In this document: positions 11,715-23,469 of the stretch, piece by piece
Layout: every line of letters starts with the position of its first letter
Position numbering within the stretch: the first letter of the stretch is position 1
Assembly: GCA_014529385.2 (NCBI GenBank)
Contig: CM043943.1
Coordinates: 152,927,592-152,991,591, forward strand
Direction: 5' to 3'
DNA: 64,000 bases
Origin: Adiantum capillus-veneris
Lineage: Eukaryota; Streptophyta; Polypodiopsida; Polypodiales; Pteridaceae
Notes under the pieces: generated by a model
What the model was told of the DNA's origin: nothing
Database searches by the model: none
The model's input: the letters and a program-made list of their open reading frames with translations, nothing else
Program-made: the position numbers and the translations under genes

Positions 11715-13028
11715 TTAACACTAGTTTGGTACCAAAAAGGACACATTGTGTCCTCTTTAAACGAATTTAAATAAATTGGTACGTGAAATCTAGAACACAT
11801 CTCAAGAAATGCTTTTGCAAACTTATAAAATGTTATTCAAAGTACTCATAGAAATTATAATCCATCACTTTTGATCATAACCTCAATAGTAGCTACACTC
11901 ATGAAAAGAACCTATGCAAAACAACATCCAATGCTTCATTAAAACTCGTACTCTAGCCTAAGAAAAAAATGAACAGGGTGCATGCAATAATCCGTGGTAA
12001 CTACTTATATATGTGTTTAATATTTTTGCAATTTTCATGTGAGAAAAAAATCCTTTGTGACTAGAATTAAATATAGAAAGTCCTGTGGGTCAAATATCTA
12101 ACATTAACAAATTCAATTAACGATCACAAAAAACATTTGATTCATCTAAGTTTACAATGTCTTATGATTCATATATACCAGATCTATGAATCCATTTCAT
12201 AAGGTGATAATTTTTAATGGTTATGCAAGCCACATTTGGTGATTTATTGCGTATCCAAAAAACTATACATGTTGTAATTCTAATTTTTTATTTATTAAAG
12301 ATAAGCCTTAAAATAAAGTCCACTTTTAAATTTTTACCTTCATCTCATTGATTTGTATACAAATACCTCATATGGACACAATTGGGAGATTTATAAACAC
12401 ACTTTCATTAGTTTTTCATAGCAATGTTTTTTTTGCAAAAAATTAACACTACAATTTTTGAAAAATGAGCTTAAATTACAAGATGCCTATAACTTTGAAC
12501 CCTTGAAAAATGCTTAGTTGATGGGTATTAAACTTTAGATACATTATGCACCTTAGGTTTTGTCCCATATAAACCTCATCATGTTAATGAATTAAAGAGG
12601 CCTTGAAAGACCAAAATTATCCTCTTCGTCAACATTTTCAAGAGTTTGGTCTTTTGATTATAACAAAAATCTAGTCCCATAACTAAGTTATGAAGCTCAA
12701 TTTCTTGCTATAATAAATTTTTTCCTATCCATACACCTTGAAATCTATGCAAAATTTTACTTTGATGAGAAGTTATATTCAATTTATCAAAATTTTGTTA
12801 AAACTGCACTAAATTTCTATGATTTTTTCATCTTAAAACTTATCATTATAATCTTAATTTGGTAATAATTTTGGCAAAAGTATTCACCTCATAGTTGACC
12901 TAAGATATGAACGTGACCTATGAATATTATTTCTAGATTCACCGAATAATTATGACAAGTTGCTAGAAAAACAGGACACTTTAGTGTCTCAGGACATTTG
13001 AGTGTCCGATTTACAGAACTAGTGTTAA
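11715..13028 (+). mobile_element. 1306-bp DNA element with CACTAGTT termini and TTAA target duplication
   Basis: TTAA at 11715-11718 and 13025-13028 flanks 11719-13024. The ends are CACTAGTT... and ...AACTAGTG, with similarity continuing a few bases further in. The homologous locus at 31541-31544 has one TTAA and no insertion, with matching flanks on both sides, which fixes the ends and the duplication. Subterminal palindromes (GGACACATTGTGTCC at the left; GGACACTTTAGTGTC and GGACATTTGAGTGTCC at the right) lie near both ends. Interior is AT-rich and has no transposase, so it is non-autonomous. TTAA duplication fits piggyBac-like transposition. TAA or TTA (PIF/Harbinger) cannot be excluded because of the palindrome. 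The CACTA-like terminus does not fit a 3-bp CACTA duplication. Confidence 0.85.
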
Positions 13029-14360
13029 GTACAATTTTTTTTTATAAGACTAGATTCTACCCAAGTTTATGTATGAATTACAATGCCGACTTTAGGCAAA
13101 AATGAATAAATAAGTAAATGTCTTTTGTTGACTAGTCGAATTTGGCATGATCTGGTCCTCTGCCTCAACACTCCCCCCTCCCGGCTTCTTGTCGTCCCTG
13201 ATAAGACTTTACTTTTTGAGCAGGGGCTTTCTTTGTTTCTGTTCATCCATGAACTGTTGAAAGTCCATCATCATTTGTTGCACTTGATCCTTCTCCTCTG
13301 GCTTGAATATTCTTGTAAGTGGGTTTTCTTGTTCATGGAGTGTATAGGCTACAGATCTAAGTCATAGATCTTTGTATATTGGCATGAGGATAGTTGAGTT
13401 GATTTCAAACTAGCCTATGTAGAAGGCTTCCTCAAATGTTTGCATGTAGTGGCTTGGAAGAAACATGATTCTTGAGAAGAGATAGTAGATGACCTTCATC
13501 CTTGGGGTATCATTAAGATTGAAAATAATACATTTGTACCCCTCCAAGTATGAAGTCAATTTGACTTTTGTGGCCTTTTTATTCCTAAAAGTATTGATAC
13601 ATGATGAGAGCATGTAGCAAATTTTCAGCATCATTTTGCAGGCAATGTCTGGTTTACCTCAAACCAAGCTAATCATTTGTTTGATTGCCTTCCTCATATA
13701 TGCAAGTGAAGGTGCCTCTCTGGGTTTGGGCGGTGATTGAACCATGTAGTGTGAGAGACAAGAAGTTGCTCAAAGTCATCCCACCTTTTTCTTCTAAAGA
13801 TTGGGGAATATGTGGGGTCAATCTGAATGTGGGTTGCAGAAAAGGAATTTTCCATTACTACTTGCTTGTTCTCCCCCATGAACTTGATTTTCCATTTGGG
13901 CCTTGCCTCTTTGATCTTCTCAATGGTCCATTCTAATAGATTCACATTCTTGTAGCTACCCTTAGCATCTGGGAAATTTGTCGATAATAGCTCCTTCTTT
14001 TTCTCTGTGGTCAGCCACTTTAGTAGTGTGCAGGGAAGTTTCGGTCCAGGAACCTCCTCTCGTAATTATTGTAGAGTGATATATTTCAACAAATCTAATT
14101 TCAAAAAATGGTGTTCGTAGAGGAGATTCTTGTCCGCAACATCCCTTGTCACCATCCAATAGATGTGAGTATTCTTGGGGTATTTTTCGTGGTTCAGATG
14201 AAGTATCAATAGTTGAACCCCCCGAGTATTTTTAAGAATTGATCTCTCAATTCCTCTGAAATTCCTCCACCTCCTTAACGAGTGTCTTGATGGCCTTCTT
14301 CTGCCATTCCTTTGCTCTTGCTGTGAAATGATTCTTCTAATGTTATTCTTGTTGTTTGCG

Positions 14361-14819
14361 TTAGGGAAAATTTGGACTCTCAAAGGGGCCCTATAAGGAG
14401 GTTTGACTTTGTCTGTCTTGTCCAAAGTGGGAAACCTGGTGAAGTACATAAACGCTTTGTCAAAACCCTATCAACCAACATATCATTGGAAATATCTTAG
14501 AGTAGGTTCTTAATTCCCAAACTCCAACAAATTTGGAGTTGATTTGTAGAAGTTATGGCCTCCCCATTGAAGCTAAAATGTGGGGAGTGATTCTATTTAT
14601 AAGACGGAGTTGTCACATCAAAAAATGGAATCTTCTGCAATATAAGGAATGTGATGGCATGCTATATATCAATGGATAGGTCTCGATGAATGCATCCTAA
14701 ATCCAAAAGGTCTAACAAGGTTTGATTTCATTTGTAAAACATGCGTCCGTTTTGGACAAGAAAGAGAAAGTCAAAGTCCTTATAGGGCCTATTTTTTTGA
14801 GAGTCCAAATTTTCTCGAA
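14361..14819 (+). mobile_element. Long-TIR element, copy 1 (459 bp)
   Basis: Begins TTAGGGAAAATTTGGACTCT and ends with the inverse, ...AGAGTCCAAATTTTCTCGAA. The inverted arms run about 75 bp (through GGGGCCCTATAAGG...GACTTTG...CTTGTCCAAA). A second copy of 454 bp is at 55898-56351. Both share the interior, including a short coding-like segment with EMWG/KMWG and KKWNLL.YKECDGMLYING. No transposase. The flanks here show no clear target duplication. Confidence 0.75.
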
Positions 14820-15927
14820 TGTGAGACTTCAAGAGCCTACTGTAAATATGCAATCTGCTTCTTGTAAGCATCTGTCTGTTTTAATGCTACTTGAAGAGAT
14901 AAGCATGGGGTTTTTTGTGAATCCCTCTAGCTGTTGATTTTGATCATCTATTCGACCTTTAATAACTTCAATGGACACCCTCTACTTTTGGACCAGATCT
15001 GCTGACTCCTTTGCACTTTGATGAGATTGCTAATATTGTTTTTCTTTTTATTCTAGGGCCAGTTTGTTGCTTTGTGATATAACTTCCTGCATTTGCATGG
15101 CCATCACTTCTTTTTCATAAAGTTGTTTGTACTTTGTAAGCTCGTCACACTGATGTGCTCGAGTTGGACATTTCTTCTTTGCAACTCCTCCACCAGGCTA
15201 GTGTTGGTCTCAACCAACTCCTTGTTCTCAACCTTTATTTTGTCCATATTTTGCCTAATACTCACTACTAATAAATTCAGGTCAGCATTTTTATGTTGCT
15301 CTTGTTCATATTTGAGTTTTATTTGGAAAGTTTCTCTGCTCATTTCATATACCAGCTCGGAGATCATAGCTTCCCTAGCCATATTTGACATTGGTTCTTG
15401 AAGGAAAGGTCCTTGGGAAATTTCCATTGTAGTTGCTATTGTTGTTGCTTGAACTGATTTCCCCATTTCTTTCATTTCTTTTTTTCTTGTTAATGTGATT
15501 GTAGGCTCACACTATATTGCAGCTGCTTTTTTAGATTCTTCCATGTGTAGAGTGTCTTTGTGTGAATGTCTAGGCAAGGGTTTTAGCCCTACCCTCTGAT
15601 GTTTTCTCCACATCTTTTGTATCTTTGACATTGCCATTAAGACCTATTTTTGATCTTGTGCCTCTAATGAGAGAGGTACACCAGTTGTCCCGAGGTTTTC
15701 TTGTATTTTGAACAACCTTTAGGCTGATATACTTCTGTCTATACCTATTCATTTTTATCTTTTTCTTCTTGATCAAATATCATAGTGTTTTCTTGGAATT
15801 TCTAGCAAGCACTCAGACTGGTCATCTTGGCCTGCTGACTCCTTTTGTGTTTTTGGCTCCTAGTGTGGCTCTTCTATACATGTCATTGGTAATCCAGTCG
15901 TAGCTTGGGCCTCTTCCAGACTATATT

Positions 15928-16199
15928 CATCTGCCATGAAGTCTTTGATTATGTTTTTTGCTTTCTCTTTGGGTGTGAGGTTGGGTCCTCCACCTTCATG
16001 GGCCTCTTGCCTGGTGCTGGTTGGTTTGTTCAATGTGAATGTTAGTTTCATTGATCAGATGTTCATCTGCCATGAATTCTTTGATTATGTTTTTTGCTTT
16101 CTCTTTGGGTGTGAGGTTGGGTCCTCCACCTTCATGGGCCTCCTGCCTGGTGTTGGTTGGTTTGTTCAATGTGAATGTTAGTTTCATTGATCAGATGTT
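15928..16199 (+). repeat. Tandem duplication, 2 x 136 bp
   Basis: CATCTGCCATGAA...GATCAGATGTT starts at 15928 and again at 16064. The copies are almost identical. The period is not a multiple of three, so the duplication shifts the minus-strand frame (GGPNLTPKEKAKNIIK appears twice), which confirms this region is not a working gene. Confidence 0.85.
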
Positions 16200-16795
16200 C
16201 CATATGGATCAAAGTGCTTGGCACAGCGCTTGGTATTTTTAATTCCTCAATATGTGTTTCTTGATATTTCTCCCGCTCTTGCCTTTCCTGATCTGTTGAT
16301 AGATCTACTGCATTCAATCTCCTACGTTATCTACCATGGATTCGTCAATAGGGCCCTCCCTTGTAATAGTGGTTGCTTGATGGTGGTCACACTTTATGTT
16401 TTTCCTTACTTATTTAGAGGTGGAACCCTCTTCCTATTGCTCTTGGATCTTGGTCGTTTTAGCTTCCTCCTACTCCAATTCTCCTTCAGCTGGACTTTTT
16501 GATGTTTGACCAGTTTGTTCTCTTATTTTCTCCCTCATCATTTCTGACAAGCTTTGGGCTTGTTCTTATTTCCTTAGTCATTCAGCCTTTTTTATTCTCC
16601 TGAGAGGCCTTGGCTTTGCTTCCATTCCTCCTCAGCCCGTTGTTTTCTCTCATGCTCTTCCTTAGCCTTCTTCTTCCTTTGTTCTATTTTCTGGGTATAG
16701 ATAGACGTTGGATTTCTCTCTTGAGATGCTGGGTCTATGGGTTGGAGTTCAACCTCTTCCTCATGAATCAATTTTTGATCCAATAGACTTGGAGC

Positions 16796-19700
16796 TTGTG
16801 GCCTTCATCTCTTACATCAAAACGAGGTGATGATGACCATGTAATAGAGATTCTACTAGGAAGCTCACCACCTAATAAAACTCCTTATCAAGTTTCACAA
16901 GCTCAACAAGAGGAGATCATGAGGCAAGTGCATGAATTTGTGGAAAAAGGGATGGTAAGGCCTAGATCCTCTCCGTTCTGTTCACTAGTACTTTTAGTGC
17001 AAAAGAATCACATGTGTGTCGATTATAGAGCACTAAATAGAATCACTATATAAAAAAAAGTTTTCCCGTGCCGAGGGTAGAAGATCTATTTGATAAGCTA
17101 CAACTTTTGGCCTGACAAATTCTCCAGTCGCATTCAAACTCATGGTGGGCAAAAATCTTCAGGCCACTCAAATTCTCTTGAGGAGTACAAGAGACACCTC
17201 TAGGTAATCTTTCAAGTTTTGAGAGAGAATAAGCTCTGCATTAATCAAAAGAAAAGTGAATTTTTCCTACAAGAGATTCAATAATTCTTAAGTCACATTA
17301 TCTCTAAAGATGGCACCTATATGGATCCAACAAAATTAGAGGTAATAAAAAAATGGCCTAATCCATGGAATTCATAGGAGCTACAAAGATTTATAGGTAT
17401 GTGTGCATACTATAGATGCTTCATAGAAAAATGCTTGCTAATAGCAAGCCCATTACATGACATAACAAAAAAGAATGTTAAGTATTCATGAACTGTAAAA
17501 GAGCGAGAAGCTTTAGAGAAGCTTAAGGAGAAACTTATCCCTCAACTTGTGCTCACACTACTATATCTTTGAAAGCCATTTGAGGTCCAATGTGATGCTT
17601 GTGGTGATTTTCTTAGAGCTATTTTTCTTCAAGAAGGGCATGCCATAGCATATGAGAGTCAAAGACTCAACTCCAATAAGCGAGTATTTGGCAAATGAAA
17701 AAAAGAGATACTAGCCATTATGGGTACCCTAGACACGTGGAAACACTATCTCTTGGGGACTCCCTTCATCCTATGAACGGATGACAAAGCCTCAATAACT
17801 TCATGATACACACCAAGCTCTCTAACAAACAAATGAGGTGGGAAGATTTTCTTTTGCAATTTAAATTTCATATTTCTCACATTGCTGGCAAGCATAATCA
17901 AGTGGCCGATTCACTTTCACAATGTCCAAGGGTAAATGTGGTGTCAATAGCAACTCACAATGATCTATCTTTTATGATAGATGAGTATGCTATTGATTGA
18001 GACTTTAAGTATGTAATTACAGTCTTTGCATTAGGGAAGAAATAAGAGCCATTCACCTTGGACAATGGTTAGCTTCTAAACGGAAATAGGCTATGTATTA
18101 CTCACCCATACAATAAGAAAGTTGTCATAATAATCAATATCTAATTCTCCTAAATGATTTTCTCATATTAAACTGATCATTTAATGTGGGGAAGTGCCAA
18201 GGGAGAAAAAGCTAGAATATTGGTTAAGTTAGCAGACCGGCCACAGTAGGGATCCAAAGGAGGGAAAATAGGGATCCAAAGGGGGGGCCATCTGCAAAAG
18301 AGCCATGTGAAACAACGGGCTAAAAAGACCCTAAGGTTCAGCCCATTAAGACTTCCAAAATGCTAAGGTTCCAAAATTCAAAGGTTGTGTCCAAAGGTCA
18401 ACCTTAGGGAAAATTGGATGCTTAGTGTGTGCCCAAAAAGTCTTTCTACATCCCTACATGGGAGGGGGCGAGCCCCAAAGCTAGGGGATGAGAGAGAAAG
18501 CCACACACACACACACAGGCTCCCTTTACACAAAGGGAATGAGGGACACATGTCAGCTCCCTAGGCCAGATGCCCACAAGGTATGCCCAATTCCTATTGG
18601 AAGACCCTTGAAGTGGACCAATGAGAATTAGGCTAGAGTAAATCTAGTTTAATTAATTTAAAAACATTTAATAAAAGAAACCAATAAGAATTAAGTGTCC
18701 TAGAAGACTATTGGGCAGTCTCCCAAGGGGTCCAATGAGCATTCAGGAGCCCCATGGCTTGCCTGATTCCTATTGGCCAGGAGGCAAAAGGGTCCAATGA
18801 GAGTTTAGTTTAATTATTTAATTATCTAAAGCTCTCACAAAAGGGGAAAGGGGGACACATGTCAGAAGGCTATCACTTATGCTGCTTAATCCCTATTGGC
18901 TTGACCTGGGGAGGTCCAATGAGGCAAAAGCCAGACTAACTTAGCAGCTAGGGCTCGCCCAAGAGAGGGAGGGGGCTGATTTTTGCTTGGCATTGACACA
19001 CACACACACTCTCACACTTGACCATGTGTGAAGGGAAAATACTCTATCTCCTCCCAAGATTTAATGGAGAGCTCATCACCTACTCCAAGCTTGTGAGATA
19101 GAAGCCTACATCAACACTCTCTTGGCATGTGGATGCAAATCCAACCAAGAGCCAAGCTTCAATGCATGCTCATCTTCTCTACCAAGCTAATTTCTAAGCT
19201 AAGCTATGCTAATATGAGTGATTATGTGAGGAGATGTACTTCTTTCTCGTAAGATACTTCTTTTTCCTCTCAATCTACTCTCATACCCTGCTAGCTCTCA
19301 CCATCTTCGAAGGTGTGTGAGGTCTTGGGTCTGAGAACGGGGATAATTCAAGTTGTGTTTGATTAAGTGTTTTGCTTGGTGTATGAAGCTTCCATCTTCA
19401 TTGCACTAGCTCGTCTTGAAGGAACACAAAGAATTGTATTGTACAATGTCTCTCTTGATGGGAGAAACCATAATACAAAGCCTTTTGGAGGGGGGACCGG
19501 CTCCATGCAAATCCGGTCCTCAACTGTTGTCAATAGCTTAATTGCTCTCTCTTTTGAAAGTATTGTCGATGCTATCTAACTAGGTGTTATGCTTTTTGTT
19601 GCTCTCTCCACCCAAGCACTCTTGTAATTCTCATTAGGAATCAACTCTAATGAAATGCTCACTATGTTCATGCTAATTTCCGCTACACATAAGATTTTAG

Positions 19701-21143
19701 GCCATTAAATGTTACATTTCATGTATGAATCTCATGCTTCTTGTTATGCGGGGCAAAGAGGGATTCCATAATCTACTCTTCAAGGAGTAGAAATGTATTT
19801 ATGTTGGCCTACCATGAATAAACATACAAGAGTATGTTTCAAAATATGTGGTATGCCAAAAGTCAAAATTTGACCGTGGGAAGCAACTTGGATTATTTGA
19901 ATGGACATGCTTAGCAAGAAAACACACTCTATGTCTGTCAAAGAGACTATTAATGCACATCAAATGGGATAGGCTTAGCAAGAAAACACACTCTATGCCT
20001 ATCAAAGAGACTATTAAGGCACATCAAATGGAAACCCTCTTCAAATCTCAAATTTTCAAGTATCATGGCTTGCGAACATCCATAGTGTCGGATAGAGATC
20101 GTAGAATGACCAGTAATTTCTGGAAGGGTCTCTTTGAGAATCTAGGAATTAGATTAAATTTCTCTTTTAGTTTATCATCCACAAACAGATGATCAAAGTG
20201 AAATAACGATCTAGTGATTCTTGATCTACTAATATCATATCTCAAGGAAGTAGATTGGCGTTCTCAATGAGAGAAGTACCTACCTCTTATAGAGTATGCG
20301 TACAATGACATTGTACATACTTCTATGGGGAAAGCCCCTTTCGAGGTTTGAGAGGGAAGATCCAGAGTCTCTTACTACTTACTGTACATGGGAAGATCTT
20401 CGCATGCTGATGAGTATAGCCGATACTTACAAGAATCTTTTCCAAAGATTAAAGAGGTTATATCCATCTCACAGCAAATGAAAAAAGGGTTGCTACTAAT
20501 AAGCACATAAGAGCCTTAGCCTTTGAGGAAAATGATTAAATCTTGCTAAAGTTTCTCAAGGCTCGTCTAAGGCATATTACGGACAATAATGCTATGGGCC
20601 ACTAAGAGTATTATGCTAAACTAGCAAAAAGATACTATAGTCATTTTAAAATTCTTAAGCTAATCAATGAGATGGATTATCAATTAAAGTTTCCCAACCA
20701 TTGTATCATGCACAATGTTTTCTATGGGAGCCTACTTAAGCCTTACAAAAGAGCGCCGCCAAAAGAAGCAATAGTTGCAGACCCTCCAGAAACCAAAGAT
20801 CAAGAAGAGGTACGTCAATCTGAGTCCATCCTAAGACATGAAGACAAGGTATTAAGAAACGATAAGGTTATCTGACGATAACTTATTAGGTTTAAGAGCT
20901 ATCCTTTTAAAGATTCTAGATGGATGCAAGGAAACCTAGCTTAAGGATAATATGAACTTTGCCACAATGCTTACAATGATGCCTTAGAGTAAGCATATGA
21001 AAATTCATTTTACATGAACAATGTTTTTGTCTTATAAGACTCTCTCTTTCTTTTATTGCGCACAAAATATAAGAAGTATGCTTGCTTAGGATAATGTTTG
21101 TCGTGAGGAAGACTCCCCAAACACCAAGTAGAACTTGTCACTC
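16796..21143 (+). mobile_element. 5'-truncated chromovirus (Ty3/gypsy) fragment, split by a solo LTR
   Basis: RT starts at the conserved [10 protein letters not shown] region (16796-17053), after a junction near 16790; gag, protease and the 5' LTR are missing. A deletion near 17100 removes the central RT, and the FFDD catalytic block is absent near 17160. RNase H follows (CDACGDF..., 17590-18010, with the tether HISHIAGKHNQVADSLSQ). The element is interrupted at 18123-19716, then resumes with integrase (YHGLRTSIVSDRD, 20060-20110) and a chromodomain-type tail (VFYGSLLKPYK...ILRHEDKVLR, 20710-20870). Stops are frequent. Its 3' end stops at about 21143 against the 3' LTR end of the minus-strand element. 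Confidence 0.8.
18123..19716 (+). repeat. Solo LTR of the same chromovirus family inserted between RNase H and integrase
   Basis: Begins TGTCATAATAATC, includes TGATTTTCTCATATTAAACTG, and ends ...TTACA, matching the LTRs at 21144-22763, 28252-29764 and 58720-60203. The pol sequence on both sides is contiguous with the other copies (AAGAAAGTT before, ATGTATGAATC after). No clear 5-bp duplication remains. Internal CACACA and CTCTC tracts are present. It most likely formed by LTR-LTR recombination. Confidence 0.75.
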
Positions 21144-22763
21144 TACATTGAAGGCCTATTCAACTTGAGAGTAGCGGAAATTAATGAGAGTACTTTTGAG
21201 AAATGACTTTGTGAGCATAGCGGGTGAACATAATTGAAGATAGCAACATAATCATAGCAATTAGTTAACTTGGCATGAACAATACTTTTGCAAGAGAGAG
21301 AATTTAGAGAACATGACAACAGTTGAGGACCGGATTTATGTGAAGCCAGCGGTCCCCCCCTCCAGTAGGCATTTGTATTATGATTTCTCCCATTAAGAGA
21401 GACTTGCTACAATACAATCTTTGTGTTCCTTGTAACCTAGGTGATGCAATGAAGATGGAAATCTTCATGCATCACAAGCATAACATAGGCTAGAAGAAAG
21501 CTTTAACTATCCAAGCCTCAATCCCAAGACCTCAAACACCTTCGAAGGTGGAGAGAGCTAGCAGGTAATGAGGGTAGGGAAGAGGAAAAAAAAACATTTC
21601 ATAGGAGAAAGAATTAGTTCCTCACTTATCATAACTCTTCTTGCTAGCATACATAATAGCATAGTAATGAAGAAGAAGGAGATGGAAAGCTTAAGAATTG
21701 AAGCATGGATCTTGGTTGGATTTGCACTCCATAGCCAAGAGTGTTGGTGTAGGCTCTCAGCCTCTACTTGCTTGGAGAAGGAGAGGGAGCTCTTGCACTT
21801 TGAATCGCACACAATGAGAGTGTTTGTGAGTGTGTGTGGGTGAGTATACCCCCTAAGAAACTCCCTATCTTTCTTGGGTCGACCACCCCTTGTAGCCCAT
21901 GCTTGAAGCTCATTGGACCCCTCCAGGCCTAGCCAATTACAAGCAGGAGGCATTACAAGCAGTAAGGGTAGCCTTGGGACAAGTGTCCCCCTTTCCCCTT
22001 TAAGAGAGAGGACTTGATAAATGCAAAATCAATTAATTAAATATCCTAAATTATCATTGGACCCCTTGGGTGGCCAACCAATAGGCTTCAGGCACACCAT
22101 GAGGACAACATGAGGAGGAACTTGACAAGTGTCCCTTTTGCTTTCTTAGTACCATGCATGCCTTGTGTGAGTGTGTGGGTGTTCTCTCTCATCCCCCCTC
22201 TTGCATGGCTTTCCCCTTCCTTGTAGGGATTTAATCTTGACCTTTTGACACCTCAAGCCCCTCATGCATAGGCCCAGTTCCCACCACAAGCTTGGCCCTT
22301 AAGCACTTTAAGCTTGGGTTGGGTTCTCACCTCAAGTGCAACCCTAGCATCTCAATCATGTCAATCACCTCAAGCATCTCAATCATCAATCACCTCAATC
22401 ATCAAGAACCTCAAGCACCTTAGTCATCAAGCATGACAAGTAGGACAAGCACCTCGAGCTGGGTCAGGTTCCCGCCTCAAGCTCAACCCTAGCTTACCTA
22501 AGGTCAAAGGACTTTTACACACATTATTGGAGGTCTTCAATGAAGCTAACCCTAAGTTCTTATGCTCCATTGGTTAGCCTTGCTCTTTGATAGACCATCT
22601 CTCATTTGGGCCCCTTTACAATTGGCCCCATGTTGAAATAGATCTATAAGCACATGTCTATATCTTAACCCTTGTTCCCGTTTATTTTCCTACATTAAGT
22701 GATCAGTTTAATATGAGAAAATCATTTGGGTTGGTTAGATATTAGATATTAGATTTTATGACC
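21144..22763 (-). repeat. 3' LTR of the minus-strand chromovirus
   Basis: Starts (minus strand) with GTCATAAAATCTAATATC next to a purine-rich tract, and ends near ...TTCAATGTAGAG. Closely similar to the LTRs at 28252-29764 and 58720-60203. The start base pair reads GG instead of TG, a likely point change. The exact inner end near 21144 is uncertain because the last bases have diverged. Confidence 0.75.
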
Positions 22764-22785
22764 CATTACCTCTCTCTTGAAATCA
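22764..22785 (-). promoter_or_regulatory. Polypurine tract
   Basis: On the minus strand CAAGAGAGAGGTAATGG lies directly before the 3' LTR start. This is the expected position of the plus-strand primer, and it supports setting the LTR start at TCATAAAATC and not 40 bp further in. Confidence 0.65.
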
Positions 22786-23159
22786 TAGTCGTCCTCGACT
22801 ATGAGGTAGAAGAGATAAAGCCTTAGTCATTAGTCAATTTTACTTAGCGGGTAGAGGATCCATTTTTACCCTACGACATCTTTCCAAGATGGATGACTAA
22901 TCCATTTATTGCTTGGGAGACATAGCTCCCACAAGCATGTCTGCTCTTTGGTCAATTTCATTCTCCCAAAGTAGAGTGAGAAATTCTACTTGGTGTTTGA
23001 GAGACGTCGTCATCACAAACATGATTCTAAGCATGCATAGTAGTTAAATTTATGCACAATTAAAAAGATGGCCAGTCTTATAAGACAAAAACATGAGTCA
23101 TTTAAAAGAAATTTGTACATCTGCTTACTCTAATGTAGCATTGTAATCATTGACAAGGT
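22786..23159 (-). other. 3' internal non-coding segment of the chromovirus
   Basis: Between the chromodomain stop and the polypurine tract. It is homologous, in inverse orientation, to 20880-21143, which ends the plus-strand fragment. No gene. Confidence 0.55.
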
Positions 23160-23423
23160 TCATACTATCATTAAGCTGTATTCCTTGCATCCATCTGCAT
23201 CTTCAATAGGATAATTTTTTAGCTCAATAAGATACCGTCGGATAATCTTACCATGTCTTAGTACCTTGTCTTCATGCCGAAGGATAGCTTCAAGTTGTAG
23301 CACCTCTTCTTGGTCTTCAACTTCGGGAGGGTTTTCAATAATTGGTTCACCCGGTGGCTCTCCTTTGTAGGGCTTAAGTAGGCTTACATGAAAGGCATTG
23401 TGTATGTGCCAATGGTTGGGCAA
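23160..23423 (-). pseudogene. Integrase C-terminal chromodomain segment
   Basis: 87 codons. IHNAFHVSLLKPYKGEPP is the standard Ty3 integrase tail ('VFHVS.LK.Y'). It is followed by LEAILRHEDKVLRHGKIIRR and YLIELKNYPIEDA, which fits the chromodomain core 'IL..R....YL+KWK.Y..E.A.W'. The aromatic after the acidic pair is lost (DADGCKE), which is unusual for a working chromodomain. Chromodomains direct integration to marked chromatin. Confidence 0.8.
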
Positions 23424-23469
23424 CTTGAGTTGATAAGCCGTTTCATTGATGGGATTCGAAAAGGACCAT

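Larger units (their letters stand above)
11410..13172 (-). pseudogene. Inverted CACTA 3' tail fragment split by an insertion
   Basis: 11410-11714 joined to 13029-13172 is the reverse complement of 31410-31870, the tail of the second DUF4216-type CACTA remnant. The match includes the CA/GT microsatellite and the end of its coding region. The only large difference is the 1.3-kb insertion at 11719-13024. No intact frame remains. Confidence 0.75.
13180..16790 (-). pseudogene. Unidentified coding debris, basic and coiled-coil-like
   Basis: A series of minus-strand frames: 16783-16592 (Glu/Lys/Gln-rich), 15475-15104 (ENKELVETNTSLVEELQRR, heptad-like coiled coil), 14449-14066 and 13945-13694 (LLEWTIEKIKEARPKWKIKF), 13634-13410. 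Frames are separated by stops and by the TIR element at 14361-14819. The composition and consistent strand suggest one decayed gene, possibly the coding part of a non-autonomous retroelement, but I recognise no domain and would not assign a function. Confidence 0.35.

Noticed and set aside
11719-13024. Ordinary CACTA transposon because the ends read CACTA...TAGTG
   Set aside because: The flanks give no 3-bp direct duplication (TAA versus TTA), while TTAA on both sides and a single TTAA in the empty site fit better. Kept as an alternative only.
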